From contig OX465600.1 in the NCBI GenBank assembly GCA_950022295.1, positions 313,048,031 to 313,112,030 of the forward strand: 64,000 bases of DNA, read 5' to 3'. Source of the stretch: Bromus sterilis. Taxonomy: Eukaryota; Streptophyta; Magnoliopsida; Poales; Poaceae. Shown here in pieces: positions 46,001-55,358 of this stretch (positions within the stretch are counted from its first letter, which is position 1; the number at the start of each line of letters is the position of its first letter). A program made the position numbers and the translations under genes. The notes under the pieces were generated by a model. The model was not told the origin of the DNA, made no database searches, and worked only from the letters and a program-made list of their open reading frames with translations.

Positions 46001-47527
46001 GGAGGGGACGGGGGCAGGTGGGGGTGGAAGGAGGCCGAGGGGGTTGGGCCGAGGGTTTTTTCTGCCCTGGGCGTTAGATTAGGTTTTTCCAATTTGTTTG
46101 TTTTCTTTTCTTCTATTATTTTCTATTTTAATTTATTTTTGCTATCAAATGTTTTTAGCAAAATGTGGAAACTGTCCCAATAATTGTGTTACACTTAATT
46201 ATAGTGCTACCAAAAGTTTGGAGAAGAACAAAATTCATTTGAATTTGATATGAAGTTCAAATGATTAAAATGGGTTGTTTAGCCACCGTTTTGATTTGTT
46301 TATAATATTGAACATTGCGATAAATTACCATTGTTATTTTAAAATGACCTACTGGTTATTAGGCCTTTAATAAAATTGGTTGCACAATTTTTGAATTAAC
46401 TTTAATTTCCACTTTGTTATTAATTCCAAGGGCAATTTAGTAAGCCACCATTATTGATTTCACTTTTATAAGTGCCTTGGGATTATTTACAATACGAGGA
46501 ATATTTTTGTTTGATTTATTTGAATTTTTTTATCTTCACTGGCATTTGCAATTTTAATTGGAGTTGAATTATTTTCTAATGTAATTTTAATAAGGATGAT
46601 CATGATAACAAGGCAACCAAACTATCTTAATGACAGGGTTAGGATTTGGGGATGTTACACGAGTGCATTACTCGAGCACTTGGTGATCCGCTGCACTCGA
46701 GCCAAGAGCTCGCGGTTCGAAACGTCCTCCAGAAAACACCTCGTCGGGTCTTCGACTCTAGAATATTGCCATATAGGACACACTCGATGTTGAAACGGTT
46801 GAATACACCTCTTCACGAAGATGTCGATGAGTTGTAGACCGGTCATCCTCTCCTTGAGATTAGCAATCGACTGCGCCATAGGCTCCACCACCTCCAATTT
46901 AGCAGGCGACTACTCGTGCTCCCAGGATGACTTCCTCAGAACTCGAGCAACAGATTCAAACGGCGCCAAGCCATATTATTGGCCCGTTGCAGTCTGATCC
47001 TTCACGTAAAACAACTTTTTCCGCCACCCTTGGACAGAATCCAGCTTCTCCAGGTTGAAGTAGGCATCCTTATCCTTGATGGAGATGGCGACGCCCCCAA
47101 GAACATACTCTGAGTAGGTCCTCTTCACATTGAAGAAGTGCCTCCAGAGCCCCCAATGAGGGTAAACCCCCAAGAAACACTCACATAGCGTGATGGAACA
47201 CGCTATGTGCAAAACCCCATTGGGGGTGAGGTCATGAAGCTGCAGCTGATACGCAAACAGCAGCCCGCGAACAAAAGGATGGACGGGGAGAGAAAAACCG
47301 CGCTGAGAGAAGCTCTAAAAGGATACCCGCTCGTCGCCACGGGGCGCAGACACCTCCTCCTCCCCTGGAACCCGAACGACGCCCTCAGCGACGAGACCAT
47401 CCGCCGTCAGAGCCGCCAAATCCGACACCCGGAAAGCCGACGGCTCCCACTAACCGGTCTTCCTAGGCACCGCCGCCTCCTTCTGCGCGGCCTTGGTGAG
47501 CCTTGCACTTTCCTCGCGCTTCGACAT
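40078..47527 (-). pseudogene. E4 antisense gene: multi-exon PF04195-type protein with coiled coils
   Basis: A first long exon from ATG 47527 has the PF04195 pattern: FSLPVHPFVRGLLFAYQLQL, HDLTPNGVLHIA, FLGVYPHWGLWRHFFNVKR, GGVAIS, VQGWRKKLFYVKD. It contains four in-frame stops and is split by S2. It ends at donor GAG|GTATTG (42772). Further exons with good splice sites: 42686-42359 and 42270-42013 (Ser/Pro-rich linkers), 41833-41740 and 41663-41470 (coiled coil, AKKRVAKLEVELELLRSSLE), 41399-40972 (SATTATGEASAVLEFLHEG..., stop), 40804-40591 (coiled coil) and 40504-40078 (FHNIFTEMYPLDPVPATLEKL, GARCALALVRTHWPGVDL). Function unknown. It is convergent with the element's own transcript. Confidence 0.6.
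42821..46659 (-). mobile_element. S2: 3.8-kb probable solo LTR
   Basis: It is bounded by the perfect TSD CGAGT (42816-42820; 46660-46664) and by TGTGACACCCCC...GGGGATGTTACA, imperfectly inverted ends. There is no second LTR, no gag or pol. It has GC-rich coding-like blocks at 45590-46050 and AT-rich flanks. It shares terminal type and CTGAGTACAGACAT with S1. Subtracting it with one TSD copy restores the reading frame of the exon it hit. Orientation follows S1 by analogy. Confidence 0.75.
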
Positions 47528-48796
47528 GGCGCCCTTCGCTCTAAGCAGGCGTGATGAACAGATGAACTCAAATGCAAGAAAGGAGGAAGCAGAGGAAGCA
47601 AAAGGTAGGGTCAGGGTAAAATCTAAAATTACCGATGGCCCTCCTTATATAGCTAGCAGTGCAAGACCATCTATCCACCGTTCATTTCGGCACCGAACCG
47701 ACGGGGCACGATCCCACGTCCCCCACGCGGCATGGAAATCTCAACCGGCGCAGTAACCACGCCGCCCATTAAGCACGAAAAATAGGGAGCCATTATCACG
47801 TATCGTGAAATTACCGCGGCATGACACATCCCATCATCTCTGACCGTGTCACGCAACTGTTCACAGCTGTTAAAACCTTTGACACATCCCATCCTCGCAG
47901 ACGGGCTGAGCGCACGCCTACGCAAGACCACGGGACACTTTGACCAAACTTAGTGGACCACTCTCAGTCAAGTAGAGCACTACATCAACTCTTCAAATAA
48001 ACCCCTCTTTTGATTCGATTCCATCAAATAAACTCCGATCGGGAGCACCCTGTCACCTCTGGCAGGGCAAAGGCAACATGAAGCACCTGACGAGGGTTCG
48101 AGTGATTACTCCCCTCAACGTATTCATAAAGACACCTCTTTAAGGCTTGAGTGCGTACTCGCCTTTACTATAAACGCTTGAGTGCTTACTCGCAAGAAGA
48201 CACAAAGCTATAAGGAACAAGCAATTGGCTCATCGAGCAGGCACCCGAAAGCTCATCGGGTGCTCGTACTATAAGTCCACTCGATCGTTTTCTGTGTGGG
48301 TGCATTCTATATTGGCAACTCACCCCTACTAAATGACCTATGCTGCGACAAACTACACCCCAGATGCCACGCAAGCTTGCGTGTAGGTAAGATCCCGGTT
48401 ACCCGTCAGCCGGGCCGGGACTTGCCACAGCGCGACTTCACTCCCGAACGTTCCATGCCCAGGTGCATGATAGAGATAACCACTAACGGACACGTTAGGG
48501 TCGTATTCAGCACTTAAACTGGCGGCATCGATCTTATAAGCCCTCCGCGGCAAGGACTTTGCTTGACACCAGTCGATTCCAAGTTCGTGTCGAGGGACTC
48601 GAGCTTGATTGGGCTACTGTGGTATTTGCCGCGAGCGCAATTTACTGAGGCTCGACCCATCGAGTGCCTTGGGACCTTTATCTTAGCATCCCTCTCAAAA
48701 ATACATCTTACGAATAAACTCACATCTCATGAACGCGACACACACTATTGCAGCTAACACAGATTGGAGTCCCTGCGCGACTCTTCCAACCCCCCA
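47528..48796. other. E4 region between antisense gene and 3' end
   Basis: Upstream region of the antisense gene. A minus-strand TATATAAGG at about 47643-47651, some 120 bp before the ATG at 47527, is a plausible core promoter. The rest up to the polypurine tract has repeated GAGTG(C)TTACTCGC words (about 48100-48195) and no recognised gene. Confidence 0.45.
47643..47651 (-). promoter_or_regulatory. TATA box of the E4 antisense gene
   Basis: Minus-strand GCTATATAAGGAGGG. Distance to the ATG at 47527 is ~120 bp, with a pyrimidine-poor leader containing TTTCTTGCATTTG. It is read toward the antisense exon 1. Confidence 0.5.
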
Positions 48797-48812
48797 GGAA
48801 CTCGGCGGCTAC
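48797..48812 (+). other. E4 polypurine tract
   Basis: AGGAACTCGGCGGCTAC abuts the 3' LTR start TGACGAGG. Confidence 0.7.
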
Positions 48813-49313
48813 TGACGAGGGGATACCCCCATGACTCCTCTATGTGAGGGTACCTGGTGCGTGTCAATACGAAAGGCCCATTAGAAGCTTCGGATAGCCC
48901 AAGATCAGCCCACCCGAAGCACCGACGGCTGCGCCGACATGGAGTCCCAGACGATACGGAGTCCAAGGCATGAGCGCCAAGATCAAGCTAGATTAGGCAA
49001 CTATTTCTGTAAACCTAGATGGACTCCTCGGGACCTAGCCTAGTATATAAAGGCTGGGAGAGGGGATGTCTAGGGCACTCAATCTCACATAGCAATACTC
49101 TTGGCTAGAGAAATCTCACCGAGACCTCCACTGTAATCGCCTCCACCATATAATACATCGAGCAACAAGTAGGGGTTTTACCGATCGAGGGCCCTGAACC
49201 TTGGTAAATCCCTGTCTCCTGTTAGCTGAAGAGATCGCCAACCTTTCACTCCTTCTCTTACGATCAAACCCAGGGTTCCAAACCATGGGATTTGCCGAGG
49301 CTAATCCTCGTCA
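48813..49313 (+). repeat. E4 3' LTR
   Basis: 501 bp, TGACGAGGGGATACC to CCTCGTCA, followed by ACAGG. TATA motif at 49043-49051. Confidence 0.88.
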
Positions 49314-49318
49314 ACAGG

Positions 49319-50868
49319 GTTTTCCATTATTTGACCAACATTCAACTAATGCATTGTGTACACGAAGTGTATCTATTTTTTGATAATCCTCTCAAGTTTT
49401 TACCAGCTACCATGTTAGTCAAATAATGACAACATGCCAAGGAGTTCAATTTTAGGGCCATTCTGCTCAAAAGCAATTCATTTAATGCATTAAAGTTGCC
49501 AAATGAAGTCCGAAACATTTGAAATTTTAGGATCTTAGTGTGAATGCTTAATGTTGAACACATAGAAACTTTAGGGTTTAAAGGATTTAAAAATAACGTG
49601 ATGTCTTTGTAATGTGGTTGTTTCCGATCGAAACCCCCATATATCGAAAGGAATGGTCTAGTTTGTACACGAAGTGTATCTAATTTTTTTTGATAATCTT
49701 CTCATTTTTTATAACCTGCCATGTTGGTCAAATAATGACAGCATGCCAAGTCTCATCCTTTTTAGAGGTCGTTTGAATTGATTTTCAATTTCATGGCCAT
49801 TTTTCTCAAAAACAATTCATTTAATGCATTAAAATTTCCAAATGAAGTAAAAAATGCTTGAAATTTCAAAATCTTAGTGTGAATACTTAATGTTGACCAC
49901 ATTAAAAGTTTGGGGTTTAAAGGATTAAAAATAATGTGATGTCTTTGTAATGTGATTGTTTCCGAGAAAAACCCTGATATTTCGAAATGAATGGTCTAGT
50001 TTGTACACGAAGTGTATCTATTTTTTTGGTAATCCTCTCAGATATTTACCATCTACCATGTTGGTAAAATAATAAAAGCATGCCAAGTCTCATCCTTTGT
50101 AGAGGTCGTTTGAATTGATTTTCAATTTTAGGGCCATTTTGCTCCAAAACAATGCATGTAATGCATTAAAATTGCCAAATGAAGTCAGAAACGTTTGAAA
50201 TTTCAGGATTTTAGTGTGAATGCTTAATGTTGAACATATAAAAAGTTTGGGGTTTAAAGAATTAAAAATAACGTGATGTCTTTGTAATGTGATTGTTTTC
50301 GACCGAAACCCCGATACTTCAAAAGGAATGGTCTAGTTTATACACGAAGTGTATCTAATTATTTTTATATTCCTCTCAAATGTTTACCAGCTACCATGTT
50401 GGTCAAATAATGACAACATGCCAAGTCTCAACCTTTTTAGAGGTTGTTTTAATTGATTTTCAATTTCAGGGTCTTTCTGCTAAAAAACAATTCACTTAAT
50501 GCACTAAAATCGCCAAATGGAGTCAGCAACATTTGAAATTTTAGGATCATAGTGTGAATAATTAATGTTTAACACATAAAAAGTTTGGGGTTTAAAGGAT
50601 TTAAAAATAATGTGATGACTTTGTAATGTGGTTGTTTCCGATTGAATCACCGATACTTCGAAAGGAATGGTCTAGTTTGTACATGAAGTGTATCTAATTT
50701 TGCGATAATCGTCTCAAATTTTTACTAGCTACCATGTTGGTCAAATGACGACAGCATGCCAAATCTCATCCTTTTTAGAGATCGTTTGAATTGATTTTAA
50801 ATTTCAGGGTCATTCTGCTAAAAAACAATTCAGTCTAGAAAATTAAAAATGAAGTCCGAAACGTTTGA
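49319..50868. repeat. ~338-bp tandem array, ~4.5 copies
   Basis: Units are marked by GTTTGTACACGAAGTGTATCT at about 49355, 49662, 50000, 50337 and 50676. The first interval is 307 bp because of a ~31-bp deletion; the others are 337-339 bp. Each unit continues CTACCATGTTGGTCAAATAATGAC, CATTTAATGCATTAAAAT, AAAGTTTGGGGTTTAAAGGAT and GATGTCTTTGTAATGTG. TACACGAAGTGTA is an interrupted palindrome. There are no coding frames. It may be a satellite seed or the internal array of a DNA transposon. Confidence 0.85.
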
Positions 50869-51203
50869 AATATCTGGAAAATTACCAATTTGATCTACAG
50901 AGTTGCTCTTGCAACGCAATCGATTACACATCTGGGAAACGGGCCATTGGACCTGCATGCCCGTCGAACACCTTCTACCAAGCTTCTTCAGTAGGAAACT
51001 GAAGCAAGCTTCTTTAGTAAGCCAAATCATGCATTGCAAACATTTTGTTTTAACAAACCGTGTTGGTTATGTGTTATGATAACAAACGATCACATATGAT
51101 GAACTGTCTGTAATAAAATCATACACTTATTTTAATTAACATAACACATGTGCTTCCGTTACATAAGCATCCCTTACATACTAAGGATGGAACTACTACA
51201 CAT
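50869..51203. other. Low-copy-looking AT-rich sequence
   Basis: No repeat or ORF recognised. On the minus strand it would be the 3' flank of the small ORF at 51204-51356. Confidence 0.3.
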
Positions 51204-51356
51204 TCATGCGTCCACATCATTCTCCTCATCTAGGTGGTTCCAATCCTTGAAGTTTTGCAGCAACGACACTATCCACACACGGGCTGACTCATGATTTATT
51301 CTGTAACTTGGTAGGTTACAACCAGCATAGCAGAGCCTTTCAAGGGAAAACGACAT
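51204..51356 (-). CDS. Candidate 50-codon small ORF
   Basis: ATG at 51356 to TGA at 51204. The peptide begins MSFSLERLCYAGCNLP, has a hydrophobic middle (SARVWIVSLLQNF) and an acidic end (HLDEENDVDA). The sequence upstream on the minus strand (51360-51720) looks like a plant promoter and leader: CCAAT-type words at about 51594, GC-rich with CT tracts, unlike the AT-rich surroundings. It could be the last exon of a longer gene or a captured gene fragment. I do not recognise the protein; frame length alone is weak evidence. Confidence 0.3.
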   Translation of the reverse strand: MSFSLERLCYAGCNLPSYRINHESARVWIVSLLQNFKDWNHLDEENDVDA

Positions 51357-52270
51357 ATATCAGGCAATTCTGCTGATTCACAGATGGAGTTGCGAGAACC
51401 AGTAATGAAACCACAGGAGAAAGCGGTAGTGGTTTGGGATGGTTTGGCGGCGGCGACGAGAAGGAGTGGAGAGACAGGGGGAAAGCTGTGGAGGGTGGAA
51501 ACTTCTCTGTTTGGTGTCTTTGGTGATAACCGAACGGAGGGCGTGTCCTTTATGAGGTTCGTTGTCGGGGCGAGACTATGGTTCCCCTTCTATTGGTCCA
51601 TGAAGGGGTCCAATCAGTGGCCGGGATGATGGCCCACCAAATTAATGATACGCCGGTTAACTGTACGCGTGACACTTCGGAAGCGATGCCGCCAGAGGGG
51701 ACTGTACGTGTGCGCGGGCGGTGGGGCTTCAATGCTTATTTAAATAACTTTATGAACATTGGGAAGAAGGGCTAGCGGTTCATTCTTTGCAACCATGGGT
51801 TTACAGAATGCTTGCACCCATGAAAGGATTTTCAGAATCGTGACTTGAATGGCTGATAATTGCCGCAAGTTACTGCGTGACTTGCATGGGCTCAAGTCAC
51901 CAGATCTCTGTCCCTAAAGGAAAAACAAGATGCCATCATGCATCAGCATGGAAACTCTTAATAGGCGAGTCCATGCTTCCAACAAATTCTATGAGTGGCT
52001 CCATATCTCGGTAGTGAAATTTGGAACGAGGACAAATTGTGTAGAAGGGTATATATCCTGTGTTTGGGGCCACTTGAGAACGATCGATAGAAAAAAAGTC
52101 AATAAAAAAGATTTTACACTGGACACCAGTGGATTCCATGAACAAGTTCATACAAAACATTAAGAGTACTACTAGTACCATTTCAAGATCACTAAAAGAT
52201 GATATTTTTTTGAGAAGGGAAATTAATAGAAGTTCTTATGCATAATTAACCGGCGAACTACTTGAATCTA
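51357..52270. other. Promoter-like GC-rich stretch, then AT-rich flank
   Basis: 51380-51730 is GC-rich, with CT-rich minus-strand tracts (TCTCTCCACTCCTTCTCGTC). 51780-52270 is AT-rich with no repeat, ORF or motif that I can support. Confidence 0.3.
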
Positions 52271-52626
52271 TTAACCTTCGTAGCCGCCTTCACCATCGTC
52301 CTCGTCGACACCGTCCTCCTCGTCATCCTCATCCTCCACCCGCGTTGTCATCCTCGTCTTCCTTGGGGCCGTCCGCCTCGCCACCGCAACCCGCCTCGCC
52401 TTCCGCCTCGCTACCGCCATCCGACTCGCGACTGTCCTCTTCATTGGCATACCGCGCTTCCTGCGCGGCTTTGATCTCGGTGTACGCTTGGCGGATCATA
52501 GTTTACACGTACGTCGTGGTCGCAGAAATCTTGATGCCGGCCGCCATTACTGCCTCGTCGGCGGAACATTGGGCTTCCCGGATGGCTTCGTCGGCGCGAG
52601 CCATTGCATTGGAGATTGCTTGCGCC
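52271..52626 (-). pseudogene. Coiled-coil gene, C-terminal third
   Basis: The minus-strand frame entered from 55194 continues QAQAISNAMARADEAIREAQ and DEAVMAAGIKIS, then a stop (TAA at 52503-52505), IRQAYTEIKAAQEARYANEE and a Gly/Glu/Asp-rich tail. A one-base shift near 52340 is needed to reach the acidic end (DEEDGVDEDDGEGGYEG) and TAA at 52271. The helical Ala-rich pattern predicts a coiled coil. The family is not recognised; it may be an accessory protein of a larger transposon. E5 (TSD GCGCC) separates it from the middle part. Confidence 0.5.
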
Positions 52627-52921
52627 TGAAAGTGAAATCATGCCCTTAATCATATTTTGATGTTGATGACAATATACATATAGGGGACTAATAATGTTTG
52701 TCAAGTATATCACAGGTATTAGTTCTCGGACTGATTTGTGTGTGGATTATGGACCAATGATATTGTCAAAGTCTCAAGAATATAGAACCAACAAAGTTGA
52801 AGCGTAAGCTTTCCGATTATTCTTGAGTATAGGGATCCCCGCACTATTAAGAGGGGATCGGTGGGATTGTGTTTAGGATTTGCTCAAAATCATATTATCC
52901 AACACAACATAAATTCATAAT
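52627..52921 (+). repeat. E5 5' LTR, truncated
   Basis: It aligns with 53670-53960 (TGAAAGTGAAATCATGCC / TGAAAGTGCAATCATGCC) and breaks off at AATTCATAAT. About 1.2 kb of LTR is missing. Confidence 0.8.
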
Positions 52922-53669
52922 AGGTTGCTATGATGAGGGCCATCTTGTTTAACTGCAACTCCAACCACATAGTTGTCTCCATCCTCATCAAGTCCAAGAA
53001 ATATCTAAAGGCCCGTCTTCGTGCAACAGGTGAAGCCGACGTCAGTGATGATGAGCGTCTTCCCGATGCTCCTCCTCTTGACCTTGGCTTCGACTTTCCC
53101 TCGGGCTCGAAATGGTCTGACTTCTTTCCTGGAGATCCTGAAGCTAGTGTCAGTTGGACTCAATTGTCTGCCCTTGTCGATGTTGCCCCATTTTTGGTAG
53201 CTCGGCGTCAATTATGTGTTTGTGTTTGTGTTTGTGTTTGGTCTTTCACACTTATATTATTGTAATTTGTGCGACCGTGTTTGGTCTTATATTTGAACCT
53301 CCTGACCTTGGTGTTATGCATGATTATTGGTTATTATTGTGTGTGTCTTGGCTAAAATCGTATTGTCACATGATTGTGTTGTCATATATGGTTATTCCTT
53401 GCTTGCAATATAGGTTGTCACTTCCATGCTTAAATATTGCTAGGATCAAATGATATGACTTCATGACACTAAATGTATATGGATAATACTCATGTCTCAT
53501 AATCGTGGAATTGGATCTCTCTCAATTTGTGCATCTTGCTTAAAGCCAAGGATTCTATATACACACATTGAGGGGAGTTCATATTAAAACTTGCTCCCAC
53601 TAAAGCTAAATTGGCATATCTTTGGGGAGCTATATGTATGTTGTCATCAACTACCAAAAAGGGGGAGAT
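52922..53669 (+). other. E5 internal remnant and polypurine tract
   Basis: An open frame at 52930-53265 (MMRAILFNCNSNHIVV...) includes an acidic DVSDDERLPDAPPLDLGFD segment and ends in a GTTTGT microsatellite (53216-53238). It may be the tail of an internal ORF, but I recognise no domain. The polypurine tract is at 53656-53669. Confidence 0.4.
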
Positions 53670-55188
53670 TGAAAGTGCAATCATGCCCTTAATCATATTT
53701 TGATGTTGATGACAATATACATATAAGGGACTAATAATGTTTGTCAAGTATATCACATGAATTAGTTCTCGGACTGATTTGTGTGTGGATCATGGACCAA
53801 TGATTGTCAATGTCTCAAGAATATGGAACCAACAAAGTTGAAGCGTAAGCTTTCCGGTTATTCTTGAGCCTAGGGATCCCCGAACTATTAAGAGGGGATC
53901 AATGGGATTGTCTATAGGACTTACTCAAAATCATATTACCCAGTGCAACATAAATTCATAATGCACATGTGGCTATGTCCTTATATTCTGACGTCTAATG
54001 TCTTTCGGATGGCCGGTACCTTGCTATGCCAGACGTCCGTTCCATATCGGATTTCCAATATCCTTGCGGCAACAATTGTTGGCAAAGGTCAGTAGCCCTA
54101 CACTTATTGACGGACTTCCGACGGGTTTAGGATTTCCGATCTTTCGGATGTCCTAATCTTGTCAGAAGTCTGACTCATCGCCACACTTGTTGCCTCACAA
54201 GGTCAGTAGGGATCACATTCTGGATGGAAGTCTGATGGCTTTGGATATCCGACATGTCGGATCTCCGAACCCCGCCGGACTTCCGGTACCTGGTACACAA
54301 CGGACTGACCTGGCATATTGTTCTTGCTGTCTACACAGGACAGTTCGGAAGTCCGTCGGTGTTCGAGCGTCCGATGTCTGGTTTTTTGGACGTCTGTTTC
54401 CTGTCAGATGTCCGAAATTTATACAACACAAATGTTCCAATGCCACTTCGACCATTGGACTACAAATACCCCTCACCCCCACATTTGAGGGTGGACCACT
54501 TCACTCCAATCACTGTTAAGAACACAAGTGCTCCATCTCACTCTCTTTTACACCAAATCTCAGGTCCCGGAGAGATTCTTGAGAGTTCTAGTCAGATCTT
54601 TCACCCTGTGATAGATCCGACCCTTCCCCATCTCTCAACCAAAGCAAATCGCGTTTTGAGAAAGTCTTGAGCATTTCCCATTGATCTTGTTACTCTTGGA
54701 GGTTGGAGACTCCTAAGCGGGTAGGAATTCTTCGGAGAAGAATCGACCATTGTGATTACCCCCGTTCAGTTTGTGAGGGTTTGGTGACCACCTTTAAGGT
54801 CAACCTGTAGTGGTTGGGTATCGCCTTTGTGGTCATATCTCAAGGGGAATAGGGCGAGCCTTCGTGGCGTCGGTGTGCCTTCGTGGTAACACATAGCCCT
54901 CCAAATGGTGAGTAGCTTCCTTCCAAGGAAGTGATCATCACGATACATCATCGTCTTCACATCATTCGGTTATCCTTACCTTTTCCCCTTTACTTGCATT
55001 ACCGTATTATTAACCTCCTTACTTGTTACTATATATTGTGCTTGTTGTTCTCTTTACCTAGCTTGTATCATCGTTGCAATTGTTAGGCACACATTTATAT
55101 TCTATGTTATTGTCTAAAATTGCTAAGTAGTGTTAAAATTTGTAATTGTACCTATTCACCACCCTCTAGGTCCATCTCGATCCTTTCA
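53670..55188 (+). repeat. E5 3' LTR
   Basis: 1519 bp, TGAAAGTGCAATC to GATCCTTTCA. The U3 part (about 54000-54420) is crowded with short near-palindromes of the type CGGANNTCCG. Confidence 0.8.
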
Positions 55189-55193
55189 GCGCC

Positions 55194-55358
55194 GCCTCGA
55201 GCTCCGCTTCCTAAATGGAGTGGTCGAGCGCCTCTAGCATCGGAGGAACCTCGGCGATATCGCGACGAACGTTGATGAGTTGGCGGTGGGCTTCATCCCG
55301 GACATCGATGAACTCCTTCAAGATGCGGTCGCAATCGTGACTTATCTCCTTTGCTTGG
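55194..55358 (-). pseudogene. Coiled-coil gene, middle part
   Basis: Minus-strand frame QAKEISHDCDRILKEFIDVR, DEAHRQLINVRRDIAEVPPM, LEALDHSI, a stop (TAG, 55209-55211), then EAELEAA leading in phase into the segment at 52626. Heptad-like helix. It is bounded by E6 on the right (TSD CTTGG, 55354-55358) and E5 on the left. Confidence 0.5.

Larger units (their letters stand above)
34901..49313 (+). mobile_element. E4: non-autonomous Gypsy (Tat-like) element with antisense gene
   Basis: LTRs at 34901-35400 and 48813-49313 are flanked by ACGGG (34896-34900) and ACAGG (49314-49318), a TSD with one substitution. The primer site after the left LTR and polypurine tract before the right LTR give plus orientation. 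Contents in order: degenerate gag, protease, a 70-bp array, then a minus-strand multi-exon PF04195-type gene interrupted by S2. No RT, RNase H or integrase lies between protease and array. Net length without S2 is about 10.6 kb. Propagation would need a partner's pol. Confidence 0.88.
52627..55188 (+). mobile_element. E5: Copia-like deletion derivative
   Basis: Perfect TSD GCGCC (52622-52626; 55189-55193). It starts TGAAAGTG and ends CGATCCTTTCA, the terminal pair of a common grass Copia group. The 5' LTR survives only for ~295 bp (52627-52921), then the sequence jumps into the 3' internal region. A full 3' LTR (53670-55188) is preceded by the polypurine tract AAAAAGGGGGAGAT. Primer site, gag and pol are gone. 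Confidence 0.8.
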
